Assembly: GCF_004135585.1 (NCBI RefSeq)
Contig: NZ_CP035501.1
Location: 3,977,501 to 4,041,500 of the forward strand
Reading direction: 5' to 3'
DNA: 64,000 nucleotides
Source: Sphingosinicella sp. BN140058
GTDB taxonomy: Bacteria; Pseudomonadota; Alphaproteobacteria; Sphingomonadales; Sphingomonadaceae
Below, piece by piece: positions 50,165 to 60,002 of this stretch (positions are counted from its first letter, which is position 1; each line of letters begins with the position of its first letter). Both the position numbers and the translations under genes were made by a program. The notes beneath the pieces are model-generated. The model did not search any database, was not told the origin of the DNA, and was given only the letters and a program-made list of their open reading frames with translations.

Positions 50165-50866
50165 ATGCGTGTTCCGATTCTTCTTCCCCTGATTCTTGCC
50201 GCCGGGGCCTGCACCTCCGAGGTGCCGGATCGTCCTGGATTCCGACTTGACGGGCCGCCGCCTCCGCGCGGTGCCTTCTTCATGAGTCCGATGGGGGAGC
50301 CATTCCGCGCCGGGCACGACGGCGAGAATCCGCTGTCGGCCTGGTTCAGCGGCGCTGACGCCGACGCCGATGGTGCGCTTACCGCCGCCGAAGTGCAGCA
50401 GGACGGAGCCCGCTTTTTCGCGACGCTCGACCTCAATCATGACGGTGAGATCGATCCCGCCGAGATGAACCGCTACGAGACGGAGATCGCGCCCGAACTG
50501 ATGCGGGGGCCGGGCGGCCGCAAGGGTGCTCTCGGCCATGGCCGGATGGGCGGGCGAGGAGGCCCGCGTCGCGGCGGTTCTCACGGCGCGCGCGGGTTCG
50601 GTGGGCCTGGCGGACCCGGAGGCCCGGGCGGCCCCGGCGATGGAGGCCCGAGTGGCGGCAGGGGCGGCGGAGAAGGCGGGCTCGGCCCGCTCGGTTTGCG
50701 TCAGCCGGTCGCGTCGGCCGATGCCAATTTCAACCGTGGCGTGAGCACCGAGGAATTTGCGGCGGCGGCGGGTCAGCGCTTCATCCTGCTCGACCGCAAC
50801 CGCGACGGCCTGCTTCGGCGCGACGAACTCGGTCCGCCCCCGCGGGCGCCGCGCCCCCACCGCTGA
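50165..50866 (+). CDS. EF-hand calcium-binding lipoprotein
   Basis: A 233-residue exported protein with a lipobox-like signal LILAAGACTSE. Four EF-hand-type loops are visible: DADADGALTAAE, DLNHDGEIDPAE, a degenerate DANFNRGVSTEE and DRNRDGLLRRDE. The two halves are separated by a Gly/Pro-rich low-complexity linker (GGPGGPGGPGGPGDGG) from about residue 115 to 180. It probably binds calcium in the periplasm or on the outer membrane; its role is unknown. ATG 50165 follows AACAGGGAG. Confidence 0.85.
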   Translation: MRVPILLPLILAAGACTSEVPDRPGFRLDGPPPPRGAFFMSPMGEPFRAGHDGENPLSAWFSGADADADGALTAAEVQQDGARFFATLDLNHDGEIDPAEMNRYETEIAPELMRGPGGRKGALGHGRMGGRGGPRRGGSHGARGFGGPGGPGGPGGPGDGGPSGGRGGGEGGLGPLGLRQPVASADANFNRGVSTEEFAAAAGQRFILLDRNRDGLLRRDELGPPPRAPRPHR

Positions 50867-51005
50867 TCATCCTCATTGTGTCGGCGGATGGCAGTGCGTG
50901 TCGCCGCCGACATTCTTCCGAAAAACCGCCGCGCATCGCGCTTCCTACCAGCTGCATCGGGGCCCCGGAGCACCGGGTACAGATCTGAGCTTGGAAGCAT
51001 CATCC

Positions 51006-53657
51006 GTGACATCCACGAACATTCGAACGATCCGCCGCGTTTCCGCGGCGCTGCTGATCGGCAGCACGCTTGTCGCGCCGGCCGGGGCGCAGGACACTCC
51101 GCCGCCGTCCGGATCCACCCCCAAGGTCTCGCCTCAGTTCGCGGACGGAAAGATCCTTTCTCTGGCAGTGAACGGTGCCCAGCGTCTTGAGAGCGAGACC
51201 GTGATCTCCTACGTCAAGCTGCGCGTGGGCGAGGCCTATACGCGGGAGCGGCTCGATGATGCGCTTCGCGATCTCTACGCGACCGAATTGTTCGCCGACG
51301 TCCAGATCCGCGACGATCACGGCGCGCTGACCGTCCAGGTCAGCGAGAATCCGGTGATCAATCGTATTCTGCTGGAGGGTAACAAGCGGATCAAGGACGA
51401 GAAGCTGCGACCCGAAATCCGGTTGCAGCCGCGCCAGATCTTTACCCGCTCCAAGGCACGCGCCGACGTCGCCCGGATCATCGAACTGTACCGACGGCAG
51501 GGCCGTTTTGCGGCCGAGGTCGAGCCGAAGATGGTGCAACTCGATCAGAATCGCGTCGATCTCATCTTCGAGATCCGTGAAGGCGTGAAATCGAAGGTCC
51601 GCCAGATCAACATCCTCGGCAACACCCATTTCTCCGATGGTGAGATCCGCGCGCAAATGGCGACCAAACGCACCGGTCCGCTCAGCTTCCTCGGCTCCGG
51701 TGCCGTCTACGATCCCGATCGCCTCGCCTACGATCAGCAGAAGCTGCGGCAATTCTACCTAATGCAGGGTTTTGCCGATTTTCGAGTGGTCTCCGCGATC
51801 GCCGAGCTCACGCCCGACAAGACCGACTTCATTATCACCTATGTCGTTGAAGAAGGGGAGCGCTACCGCTTCGGCGAGGTCAAGGTCGACAGCGAGATTC
51901 GCGATCTGCCCTCCGAGCGGCTCCGGCCGATGCTGCCGATGAAGCAGGGCGACTGGTACAATGCCAAGCAGATCGAGGACACGGTCACCGCGATGAACGC
52001 GGCGGCGGGAACGTTCGGCTACGCCTTTGCGGACGTCTCGCCCCAGTTTCAGCGCGACAAGGACAAGAAGACGATGTCGGTCACGTTCCGCGCGAGCGAG
52101 ACCCCGCGTGTCTATGTCGAGCGGGTCGATATCAACGGCAACCGGCTGACCGAAGACAAGGTAATCCGCCGCGAGTTCCGGCTGGCCGAAGGCGACGCGT
52201 TCAGCAGCGTTCGCATTAAGCGCTCGCAGGATAGGATCAACTCCCTCGGCTTCTTCCAGGAAAATCTCGAGATCCGCCAGGAACAGGGTTCCTCACCCGA
52301 TCGCGTCAATCTCGCGGTCGACGTCGAGGAGAAAGCGACTGGCGAGCTCCAGGTGTCGGCGGGCTATTCGAGCCTCGAAAGCTTCCTCGTCAACCTGTCG
52401 ATCACGCAGCGCAACTTCCGCGGCAAGGGCCAGATCGCCCGGGCGTCCGTCGCCTATTCGGCCTACTCGAAGTCGGTCGAGCTCGGCTTCACCGAACCCT
52501 ATCTGTTCGACCGCAACATCGCGCTCGGAGTCGATATCTTTCGCCGCGATTACAACAGCTTCAACTATATCGGCGACGATCGGAACACGACCTATAGCCA
52601 GGTCACGACCGGTGGCCAGATCCGCCTCGGCGTGCCGCTCACCGAATATAGCTCGCTTGCCCTGCGCTACGGCCTCAGCCAGGATGAGATCTCGCTCGAC
52701 AAGGCGACCTATTTCACCGACCGCGACGGCAATGGCGTCGCCACCTGCGACCCCCTGATTGCCGGCCGCTATCTTTGCAGCGAGCTCGGTAGCCGGCTGA
52801 CGTCTTCGGTCGGTTACAGCCTGGCCTACAACAATCTCAACAACAGCATTCGCCCGATCGAGGGCGAGCGCCTGACCTTCTCGCAGGATTTTGCCGGCCT
52901 GGGCGGCGACGTCCGCTACATCCGCAGCCGGCTCGAGGGCGCCAAATATTGGGGTCTTGGCGACAGCGGCTTCGTCCTGCAGGCGAGTGCCGAGAGCGGC
53001 TACATCCATCCGCTCGACAAGAAGGGCGAGGACGGCAGCGACGCCGTCCGCATCACCGACCGCTTCTTCCTCGGCGAGCCGCAACTCCGCGGCTTCGACA
53101 TCCGCGGAATCGGTCCCCGCATCCGCCGGGTTCCCTATGAAAGCGACGGCACCCTCTCCACCGACAAGAGCAGCTGGTCGGAAGATGCGCTCGGCGGACG
53201 CGCTTACTACAAGGGGTCGCTGGAGCTCGACATACCGGTGCCGGGCGGCCTTCGGGAGATGGGTCTGCGACCGTCCCTCTTCGTCGATGCCGGCGCGGTG
53301 TTCGGCGTCGACACGCCCGATCTTCTCGATCTTCCGCCGGGATCGGCGGCGCTGACGCGTGCGACGCTCACGTCCGACGGCCTCCGCCAGTGTACCGACA
53401 GCACCAGCGGTGCGGTCAGTACGATCGCGGCCGGCGCGAGCGGCTGCCCCGACGGATCGACCTTGGTTGCCACCTCGATCTCGCCCTTCAAGGAACTCTA
53501 TTACGGCAACAGCGCCAAGCCCCGCCTGTCGGTCGGCTTCGGCATCAACTGGAACTCGCCAATGGGCCCGTTCCGCATCGACATCGCGAAAGCTCTGCTG
53601 AAGCAGAAAGGCGACGGCACCAAGCTGATCACGATCAACGTGGGAACCGCGTTTTGA
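51006..53657 (+). CDS. bamA: BamA-family outer-membrane assembly protein
   Basis: An 883-residue Omp85 protein: signal peptide (RRVSAALLIGSTLVAPAGAQ), five POTRA domains over about 50-430 (LAVNGAQRLESETVISYVKLRVGE, INRILLEGNKRIKDEKL, QINILGNTHFSDGEI, VYVERVDINGNRLTEDKVIRREF) and a 16-strand barrel with the family LRGF motif (LRGFDIRGIGPR), ending in Phe. It inserts beta-barrels into the outer membrane. The start is a GTG at 51006. It is not next to rseP or skp/lpxD, the usual bamA neighbours, so it could be a second copy. Confidence 0.92.
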   Translation: MTSTNIRTIRRVSAALLIGSTLVAPAGAQDTPPPSGSTPKVSPQFADGKILSLAVNGAQRLESETVISYVKLRVGEAYTRERLDDALRDLYATELFADVQIRDDHGALTVQVSENPVINRILLEGNKRIKDEKLRPEIRLQPRQIFTRSKARADVARIIELYRRQGRFAAEVEPKMVQLDQNRVDLIFEIREGVKSKVRQINILGNTHFSDGEIRAQMATKRTGPLSFLGSGAVYDPDRLAYDQQKLRQFYLMQGFADFRVVSAIAELTPDKTDFIITYVVEEGERYRFGEVKVDSEIRDLPSERLRPMLPMKQGDWYNAKQIEDTVTAMNAAAGTFGYAFADVSPQFQRDKDKKTMSVTFRASETPRVYVERVDINGNRLTEDKVIRREFRLAEGDAFSSVRIKRSQDRINSLGFFQENLEIRQEQGSSPDRVNLAVDVEEKATGELQVSAGYSSLESFLVNLSITQRNFRGKGQIARASVAYSAYSKSVELGFTEPYLFDRNIALGVDIFRRDYNSFNYIGDDRNTTYSQVTTGGQIRLGVPLTEYSSLALRYGLSQDEISLDKATYFTDRDGNGVATCDPLIAGRYLCSELGSRLTSSVGYSLAYNNLNNSIRPIEGERLTFSQDFAGLGGDVRYIRSRLEGAKYWGLGDSGFVLQASAESGYIHPLDKKGEDGSDAVRITDRFFLGEPQLRGFDIRGIGPRIRRVPYESDGTLSTDKSSWSEDALGGRAYYKGSLELDIPVPGGLREMGLRPSLFVDAGAVFGVDTPDLLDLPPGSAALTRATLTSDGLRQCTDSTSGAVSTIAAGASGCPDGSTLVATSISPFKELYYGNSAKPRLSVGFGINWNSPMGPFRIDIAKALLKQKGDGTKLITINVGTAF

Positions 53658-53662
53658 TGATG

Positions 53663-54898
53663 TCAGGGTTTGCAGCCGCCGTTCACGCTGTCGTGCATGG
53701 CGGTGACCAGGCTGCCGTCATCCTGAGACGCCTCCCAGGCGAAGATGCCGGCAAGACCGCTCCGGCGCGCCCACATGCCCTTGGCGCAGATCGATCGCGG
53801 GTTGTCGAACGACAGGAGGCGTCCGTCGCTGACGGCATAAGCGGCCTCTGCCGCCGTGTCATACCCTTCGCGCACCCCTTTCGCGGAAAGATCGCGTGCG
53901 GTGAGGACTCGATAGGGAACGCTGTCGACGAACGTTCCGGTGGGGGTCGCGGCCGGGAATCTCCCCTGGTCCCAATCGACGTCCTTCCATTCGCGCGCAT
54001 AGAAGGCCGCGCCGATCACCATCTTCGCGCGCGGCACGCCGGCACCTGCGAGGGTTTCGATCATCGCATCGGCGCCATAGCCGTCGGTCGCTGCCGAAGC
54101 GTGAAGATTGGTGTGATGGCCGGGCGGACCGCCGCCGCCCGAATAATCGCCGCGAACGGCGAAGCTCTTCTCCGGCGTGAAGTCGTAGGTCATCACGAAC
54201 AGGTAGTTGAACGCGCCCTGGCTGGTCTTCCAGTCGACGCCCCGGACGCTGCGAGGATAGCCTGCGATCGCGGCCGTGAGCTGGTAGGATCGGCCCGAGC
54301 GGTGGCCGAGATCGTCCAACGCTGTGCGCAGGCTTTGCGCAAGCGCGTCGAAGGCCGGGGCTTCCGCCGCTCGCTCCACTTCGGGGAGAAGCTTGCGAAG
54401 GTTGTCGCCACCGCCGGGATACTCCCAATCGATGTCGATGCCGTCAAATTGTGGATGACTCCGCAGAAAGCGCACCGCCGAGCTGACGAAGCGGGCGCGA
54501 CTGGAGGGGGTGCGAACCATTTCGGGGTAAAGGGGCATTCCCCATCCGCCGATCGAGGCGAGTATCTTGAGCTTGGGGTTGCGCCGCCTCAACGCGTCGA
54601 GCGCTGCGATCTCGGCGCTGGTCTTCCGGTCCCTCGGCACCGTCATTTCATGCGCGCGACGGCCCTTGCAGGTTGCCGCACGGGCGGCGCCCGCAGCCTT
54701 GGTGTCGCTCGGATGCGAGCCGCACAGGGTCGCGAAGGCATAGATGACATGGGTGAGCTTTTCGGCGGGCAGCGCCGCGGAAGCCTCCGGGTTGCCGGTG
54801 GCGGCATAATAGGTTCCGACGACGGGCTGTGCCTGCAGCGGAGCGGCGCCCACGCCGACCAGCATCGCCCACAGCCATTTTGGTGCCGCACCCCTCAT
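53663..54898 (-). CDS. secreted GH18 glycoside hydrolase (chitinase family)
   Basis: A 411-residue secreted enzyme with signal peptide to about residue 24. The GH18 active-site motif DGIDIDWEYPG is intact (Asp152, Asp155, Asp157, catalytic Glu159); KILASIGGWG supplies the SxGG motif, and FNYLFVMTYDF the MxYD motif. It should cleave beta-1,4-GlcNAc chains (chitin or related). The ATG overlaps the upstream nitrilase stop by four bases. Confidence 0.9.
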   Translation of the reverse strand: MRGAAPKWLWAMLVGVGAAPLQAQPVVGTYYAATGNPEASAALPAEKLTHVIYAFATLCGSHPSDTKAAGAARAATCKGRRAHEMTVPRDRKTSAEIAALDALRRRNPKLKILASIGGWGMPLYPEMVRTPSSRARFVSSAVRFLRSHPQFDGIDIDWEYPGGGDNLRKLLPEVERAAEAPAFDALAQSLRTALDDLGHRSGRSYQLTAAIAGYPRSVRGVDWKTSQGAFNYLFVMTYDFTPEKSFAVRGDYSGGGGPPGHHTNLHASAATDGYGADAMIETLAGAGVPRAKMVIGAAFYAREWKDVDWDQGRFPAATPTGTFVDSVPYRVLTARDLSAKGVREGYDTAAEAAYAVSDGRLLSFDNPRSICAKGMWARRSGLAGIFAWEASQDDGSLVTAMHDSVNGGCKP

Positions 54899-55860
54899 AC
54901 GGGCTCCGTCGAGAAGCGTGCTGCGCGGGGATCGAGTTCGTGGCCGAGCCGCTGGGTGAGGAGGCCGTACAGCTCCGGCCGGCGGCCCCGGATCCAGCGC
55001 CTCCCGCTGCACAAGGGCAGGAGATCGAGGTCCAGATCGGCGGTCACCATGGCGTCCGCAGCCTTGTGGGTCTCGGCGAGGATCCGACCGTAAGGATCGA
55101 TGATCATCGCATTGCCGGTGCGGACTTCGTCGTCGTCGAGACCGACGCCGTTGCTGAACAGCATGAAATAGCCGTTGTCGTGCGCCCGCGAGGGCAGCCA
55201 GCGCATCAGCCATTCCCTTCCTTTGGGCCCTGCGAACTCGGCTTCGATCGCGGCGCGATCGACGTCGCGCCGATGCCAGAGTTCGGGATCGATCGCGCCC
55301 ATCGCATGCGGGCTCCGCGAGCGGGTGCCGCCGGTCTGGTGCGGCGCAAGCACGATGTCGGCACCGAGCAGCGCGGTGGCCCGCGCATTCTCGACGATAT
55401 TGTTGTCGTAGCAGATCAACACGCCGAGCCGAACGCCCAGTCCGCTGTCGAACACGGTGTAGGCATCGCCGCTGTCGATATGCGCATTCTCGAATGCGTG
55501 AAGCTTGCGGTGACGATGGACCGTTCCGTCGGGAAGGCACACGACATAGGTGTTGAACAGGCGGCCATCCGCGCTGCGCTCGAGCAGGCCGGCGCCGATC
55601 ACCATATCGAGCTTGCGGGCCAGCGCCGCGATGTGGGCAGTGGACGGACCGTCGGGCACGCTCTCGGCGAGCGCGTCAAGCGGCGGTCGATCGAGATTGC
55701 GAACGTGCCAATAGCCGGTGATGCACATTTCGGGGAAGGCGAGGATCTGCACGCCGTCCTCCTTTGCCCGCGCGGCGAAGCCCTCGATGACCGACAGATT
55801 ATAGGCCTTGTCGTCGGCTCGATGGGTAAACTGGACGCTGCCGCATCGAACGCTCTTCAC
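54895..55860 (-). CDS. nitrilase-superfamily C-N hydrolase
   Basis: A 321-residue hydrolase with the Glu-Lys-Cys triad: Glu44 in FPEMCITGYW, Lys119 in HRKLHAFE, Cys150 in VLICYDNN. The GTG at 55860 has a near-perfect GGAGGTGAT Shine-Dalgarno. Family members hydrolyse nitriles or amides such as N-carbamoyl compounds; the substrate here cannot be read. Coupling to the GH18 gene by an ATGA overlap suggests joint expression, perhaps for amide release after amino-sugar polymer breakdown (inference). Confidence 0.87.
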   Translation of the reverse strand: MKSVRCGSVQFTHRADDKAYNLSVIEGFAARAKEDGVQILAFPEMCITGYWHVRNLDRPPLDALAESVPDGPSTAHIAALARKLDMVIGAGLLERSADGRLFNTYVVCLPDGTVHRHRKLHAFENAHIDSGDAYTVFDSGLGVRLGVLICYDNNIVENARATALLGADIVLAPHQTGGTRSRSPHAMGAIDPELWHRRDVDRAAIEAEFAGPKGREWLMRWLPSRAHDNGYFMLFSNGVGLDDDEVRTGNAMIIDPYGRILAETHKAADAMVTADLDLDLLPLCSGRRWIRGRRPELYGLLTQRLGHELDPRAARFSTEPV

Positions 55861-56018
55861 GCTATCACCTCCGAATCGTCTCTGTGCGCGTGCGCATGAT
55901 GGAGGCGGAGCGGCTGGGAGCAAGCGGGATCGAATATCTCGGCGATACCTTGGGGGCCGCCATCCCCGCTGAGATAGCGGGCGCCCCGCAGCGACCGGGC
56001 CGCGGGGCGGGTGGCAAG

Positions 56019-56603
56019 TCAGAACCGGAGACCGAGGCCGGTCACGACATCGTTCCGGGACACGCCATCCTGATAGTTGGAGTAGCGATACTCGGTCTTC
56101 AGATAGGCGGCCTTCGAGAGCGCGACTTTGATGCCGGTGCCGAGCCGGACACCATCGAGGTTGACGGTGTCGACACTGGTTAAGCCGGCACTGCTTGTCT
56201 CCTGCCCGACACGGAAGTTGGTATAGCCGAGCTTGCCGTAGAGCAGCGCATTCGAGCCGATCCGGGTGCCGAGCCGTCCGGAAAGTTCGAGATCGCGTCT
56301 GGCGTGGGCACCATAATCCGTGGTGCCGTCGCTGAACGCCTTGTCGACATCCGAGAAGGTGACGCTGGCTTCCACGCCGGCGATCAGATTGGCGTTCAGC
56401 GGAAGATCATAGCCGACGCCCAGACCCCAGGCGATGTCCGATTCCTTGTTCGTGCCCGCAATGCCATAACGGGCGAGATCGAAGCGCAGCTGGTCCCAGC
56501 CGATCGTCGCTTCGACGCGCGGGCCGGTGAAGTCTTCGGCGCGCGCCGCGCTGCCATAGGTGACGAGGGCCGTCGCTGCGAGACCGATCAGTCCGTAGTT
56601 CAT
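56019..56603 (-). CDS. small outer-membrane beta-barrel protein
   Basis: A 194-residue porin-like protein. Signal peptide MNYGLIGLAATALVTYGSAARA, then alternating strands (WGLGVGYDLPLNANLIAGVEASVTF, LLYGKLGYTNFRVG, YLKTEYRYSNYQDGV) and a terminal Phe (VVTGLGLRF). This is the 8-stranded OmpA/OmpW-like barrel common in alphaproteobacteria. ATG 56603 follows GGAAGGAAAA. Confidence 0.9.
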   Translation of the reverse strand: MNYGLIGLAATALVTYGSAARAEDFTGPRVEATIGWDQLRFDLARYGIAGTNKESDIAWGLGVGYDLPLNANLIAGVEASVTFSDVDKAFSDGTTDYGAHARRDLELSGRLGTRIGSNALLYGKLGYTNFRVGQETSSAGLTSVDTVNLDGVRLGTGIKVALSKAAYLKTEYRYSNYQDGVSRNDVVTGLGLRF

Positions 56604-56749
56604 GAGGTTTTCCTTCCTTCCAAACAGGGTCCCGGCGCGGGAGGGGGGTGACCCGCGCCGGAACCTCTGCTTCTGAAGGCGGTGCGTGCCGGAAGGATTT
56701 CGGCTTCGTGTCGTCGCTCGCCGCCGCTGTCACGCGGCGAAATGACCCG

Positions 56750-58099
56750 TCATCCGGCGAGCGGGAGCGACACCCGGGCGCACAGGCCGCCCTCGGCGCG
56801 GTTGTGCAGGCGCACTTCGCCGCCATGCGCGTCGGCTGCGGTCTTCACGATCGCCAGCCCGAGCCCCATCCCGCCCGTCCCTCGGTTGCGGGATCCCTCG
56901 GCCCGGTAGAAGGGTTCGAATGCGCGGGCGAGATCCTCGCTGCCAAGGCCCGACCCTTCGTCGGCGACTTCGACGATCGCCCACCCGCCATCGATATCAA
57001 GCGTCACGATCGCGCGGCGGCCGTAGGTGACCGCATTGTTGATCAGGTTCGCGAACAGCCGTTTGAGCAGGATCGGATCGCCGTTGACCGTTGCCGCCGC
57101 CGAGCGGACCAGGGCCACGTCACGGCCGAGATCGGCGAGATCGTCGATCACCCCCTCGACGAGCAGAGCAAGATCGAGTGGCTCGTGCACCCTGGGCTTG
57201 GCCTCGTTCTGCACGAAATCGAGGGTGGCGGTGATCATCTGCTCCATTTCCGCGATCTCCGCTTCCGCCTTCACTCTGATCGGGTCGGGCGCCGCGGCGA
57301 GATGAAAGTTGAGCCGGGAAAGCGGGGTGCGAAGATCGTGGGCAATCGCGCCCACAACGGAAGTGCGCTCGGCGACATAACGTTGCAGCCTCGTTTGCAT
57401 GTCGTTCATCGCCAGTGCCGCCTGCCGGATCTCCGCAGGCCCTTCCACTTCGAGCGGCTCGACCTCCTGCCGGCGTCCCAGCCGCTCGGCGGCGCCGGCG
57501 AAGGCGCGGATCGGCCGGGCAAGGCGCTTGCTGAAAAGCCAGGCGAACGGCGCCAGGATGACGACCGTGAGCAGGATGCGGACGATCGTCGACAGTTGCC
57601 AATTGGCGAGCGGACCGCGGCGGGTGCGGGTCACCGTCGTCCATTGGCCGTCCGGCAGGCGCGCCGACACGGTGAAACCGCCGAACACGATCGGGTTGAA
57701 CTCGCCTTCCTCGGCGTAGAGCCGATATTCACGCTCCATCTGGGTCTCGGCACCCGCCAGCATCCGGGGATCCTTGCGCGACCGATCGATCCTGACCTGA
57801 TCGGCGGGAACGCCGAGGTAGCGTGCCACCGAGGTCGCGACGAGATCGCGCCCGGTGCCGAGTTCGGCCGGCGGGCTTGCCGACCGCGTGCGCGCGAAGC
57901 TCGTCTCCAGCTTTGCGATCGGGCGTCCGTTGATCAGGCGCGCAATCTCGTGGGCAGTCACCGGGGCGTCGTTGGGCGGGGGCCGGAAGACGATGATGCC
58001 GACGTTGAGCAGGGCGACGGTCAGGGCGGTCGCGAAGACCAGCACGAGGGTGCGGCTGAAGATCGAATCGGGCATGCGCAGACGTCGGCGCGGGTTCAC
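56750..58099 (-). CDS. EnvZ-like sensor histidine kinase
   Basis: A 449-residue membrane sensor: TM1 about 16-38, a periplasmic domain to about 168, TM2 about 170-190, HAMP (KRLARPIRAFAGAAERLGR), then the HisKA domain with phospho-acceptor His254 in AIAHDLRTPLSRL and an HATPase domain (NLINNAVTYG, VADEGSGL, GGMGLGLAIVKT). It overlaps the response-regulator gene by four bases. The stimulus is unknown; it precedes the outer-membrane barrel gene, a natural target for an OmpR/EnvZ-type pair. Confidence 0.93.
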   Translation of the reverse strand: MNPRRRLRMPDSIFSRTLVLVFATALTVALLNVGIIVFRPPPNDAPVTAHEIARLINGRPIAKLETSFARTRSASPPAELGTGRDLVATSVARYLGVPADQVRIDRSRKDPRMLAGAETQMEREYRLYAEEGEFNPIVFGGFTVSARLPDGQWTTVTRTRRGPLANWQLSTIVRILLTVVILAPFAWLFSKRLARPIRAFAGAAERLGRRQEVEPLEVEGPAEIRQAALAMNDMQTRLQRYVAERTSVVGAIAHDLRTPLSRLNFHLAAAPDPIRVKAEAEIAEMEQMITATLDFVQNEAKPRVHEPLDLALLVEGVIDDLADLGRDVALVRSAAATVNGDPILLKRLFANLINNAVTYGRRAIVTLDIDGGWAIVEVADEGSGLGSEDLARAFEPFYRAEGSRNRGTGGMGLGLAIVKTAADAHGGEVRLHNRAEGGLCARVSLPLAG

Positions 58100-58830
58100 T
58101 TCCGGGAAACCCGCGGCAGGAACATATAGCCCTCGCTGCGCACCGTGCGGACCAGCTCTGTCTCGGTGCGGGTGCCGAGCTTGCGACGGAGCCGGCTGAC
58201 CTGAGTATCGATGGCGCGGTCGAACGCGTCGCTGTCGCGGCCGCGGGCATATTCGAGCAATTGATCGCGGGTCAGCACCCGTTGCGGCCGCTCGACGAGC
58301 ACCCGCAGCAGCGAGAATTCGCCTTCCGACAGGCTGATGATCACGTTCTTGGGATCGCGCAGCACCCGCCGCACGACGTCGAACGTCCAGCCCTCGAAGG
58401 TGTAGACGCTGCCGCTGTCGTCCACCTCCTCATGCGGCTGCTGGCGGCGCAGCACCGCGCGAATCCGGGCGAGCAATTCGCGCGGGGAGACCGGCTTCGG
58501 CAGGTAATCGTCAGCGCCGACTTCCAGCCCGATGATCCGATCGGTCTCGCTGCCGAGCGCCGAGACCATTATGATCCCGATCTCGCGGCGGCTCGACAGC
58601 GACCGCGCGATCGACAACCCGTCCTCGCCGGGCATCATCACGTCGAGCACGACGACGTCGACCTCCTGCTCCTCCAGGATCTGTCGCATCGAGACGCCGC
58701 CTTCGGCCTCGAACACGGCATAGCCGTGCCCGCGGAGAAACTCTCCGACGAGGCTCCGGAGCGCAGGATCGTCGTCGACGATCAGGATACGGGTCTTTTC
58801 TTCCACGGCGGCGGTCACTTGCATCAGCAT
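58096..58830 (-). CDS. OmpR-family response regulator
   Basis: A 244-residue regulator: receiver domain with DDD at 19-21, phospho-acceptor Asp63 in VVVLDVMMPGEDG and Lys in YLPKPVSPREL; C-terminal winged helix (LSEGEFSLLRVLVERPQRVLTRDQLL, DRAIDTQVSRLRRKLG, VRSEGYMFLP). Translationally coupled to the sensor kinase. The Met at 58830 could be replaced by a Met two residues later. Confidence 0.93.
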   Translation of the reverse strand: MLMQVTAAVEEKTRILIVDDDPALRSLVGEFLRGHGYAVFEAEGGVSMRQILEEQEVDVVVLDVMMPGEDGLSIARSLSSRREIGIIMVSALGSETDRIIGLEVGADDYLPKPVSPRELLARIRAVLRRQQPHEEVDDSGSVYTFEGWTFDVVRRVLRDPKNVIISLSEGEFSLLRVLVERPQRVLTRDQLLEYARGRDSDAFDRAIDTQVSRLRRKLGTRTETELVRTVRSEGYMFLPRVSRK

Positions 58831-58945
58831 GGTCGCGCCATGCCATTCCCACTTAGACTCGATTTTTCAGCACGGACAGATTGGCGACACAAAGCGTGTC
58901 CGCCGGAGCACAGGGGAGGGGAAAGCGCGGAGACCCACGTGATAC

Positions 58946-59031
58946 CCGTTCGGGCTGAGCCTGTCGAAGCCCTCTCTTTCTCCTTTTCCGCAAAAAGGAA
59001 GGATCGACTTCGACAGGCTCAGCCCGAACGG
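58946..59031. repeat. perfect 24-base inverted repeat hairpin (sphingomonad REP-like)
   Basis: Left arm 58946-58969 starts CCGTTCGGGCTGAGCC and right arm 59008-59031 is its exact reverse complement. The 38-base loop holds a second stem (TCCTTTT, AAAAAGGA). It is the intact relative of the copy at 44570-44658. Such repeats are common between genes in sphingomonads and may terminate transcription or be mobilised by RAYT-type transposases. Confidence 0.85.
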
Positions 59032-59073
59032 TGGCATTTGTCCCTCGCCTGCCTTCTCATGGATACGCACAAG

Positions 59074-59105
59074 AAGGGCTCCGGAGCAGCGACTCCGGAG
59101 CCCTT
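59074..59105 (-). terminator. hairpin terminator of the SDR/dehydrogenase operon
   Basis: AAGGGCTCCGGAG (59074-59086) and CTCCGGAGCCCTT (59093-59105) form a perfect 13-base stem with a 6-base loop, about 118 bases beyond the SDR stop on the minus strand. The following minus-strand bases (CTTGTG) are only weakly T-rich. The remainder of the 58831-59222 gap holds the REP-like hairpin and the response-regulator promoter. Confidence 0.65.
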
Positions 59106-59222
59106 CGCTTGCGGGCGGGATGACAGGGAACCGGCAAGCCAGGCGTTTGTGGCCCGGCTTTCTTGCGCTTCTATGCCGCAACCATGTCGCACCTTTGCGG
59201 CAGCGACATGGAGGCGCCACGT

Positions 59223-60002
59223 TCAGTCTTCGCCGCTGCCCGGCTCCGCCTGCGCGCGATGCATCTGCGCGGAGACGCCGCCGCCGAGCACGCTCGCACC
59301 GGCAACCTGGAGCTTGTTCTTGAGCCCGTAGATGACGCTACGGTCTCCCTTCATCAGCGCCTCGTAGCCGGTCTTGGCGACGTCCGCGGGATCGTCCTTC
59401 TTGGCTTGGCCGACCTTGGTGTCCTCCATGCCGGCCCGCTCGAAGAATTCAGTCTCGGTCGCGCCCGGCTTCAGGCAGGTGATGGTGACGTTGGTGTCCT
59501 TGAGCTCGTTTACGAGCGCATCGGAGAAGCTGTCGATGAACGCCTTGGTGCCGTTGTAGACGGCCTGGAAGGCGCCGGCGATGTGACCGGCGATCGATCC
59601 GGTGATCAGGATACGACCGTCATCCCTCGCCACCATCTCTTTGGCGACTTTCTGGATCAGATAGACAGTGCCGGTGATGTTGGTGTCGACAACGTGGCGC
59701 CAATCGGCGGGATCCTGATCGAGGAAGGCATGGCCGAGGCCGTGGCCGGCATTGGCGAACAAGGCGTCGACTTGGCGGCCACCGGTGGCGGCGAGCAGGC
59801 GGTCGACGCCTTCGAAGGTCGACAGATCCGCTTCGACATTCTGCACCTGGACGCCGTAGCCGGAAAGCGCCGACGAGGCGTCGACCAGAGGCGTGTCGGC
59901 GGCGATCACGAGATCGTAGCCGTCTTGGGCGGCGAGCTTGGCGAGTTCGAGGCCGATGCCGGTCGAGGCGCCGGTGACGATGGCGAGCTTAGGCTGGCTC
60001 AT
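59223..60002 (-). CDS. short-chain dehydrogenase/reductase
   Basis: A 259-residue classical SDR: cofactor motif [15 protein letters not shown] (TGxxxGIG), NAGHG in the middle, catalytic Ser in [10 protein letters not shown] and Tyr-Lys in YNGTK. Substrate unknown. Its start overlaps the zinc dehydrogenase stop by 14 bases, so both are in one transcript and may act in the same redox or stress pathway. Confidence 0.92.
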   Translation of the reverse strand: MSQPKLAIVTGASTGIGLELAKLAAQDGYDLVIAADTPLVDASSALSGYGVQVQNVEADLSTFEGVDRLLAATGGRQVDALFANAGHGLGHAFLDQDPADWRHVVDTNITGTVYLIQKVAKEMVARDDGRILITGSIAGHIAGAFQAVYNGTKAFIDSFSDALVNELKDTNVTITCLKPGATETEFFERAGMEDTKVGQAKKDDPADVAKTGYEALMKGDRSVIYGLKNKLQVAGASVLGGGVSAQMHRAQAEPGSGED

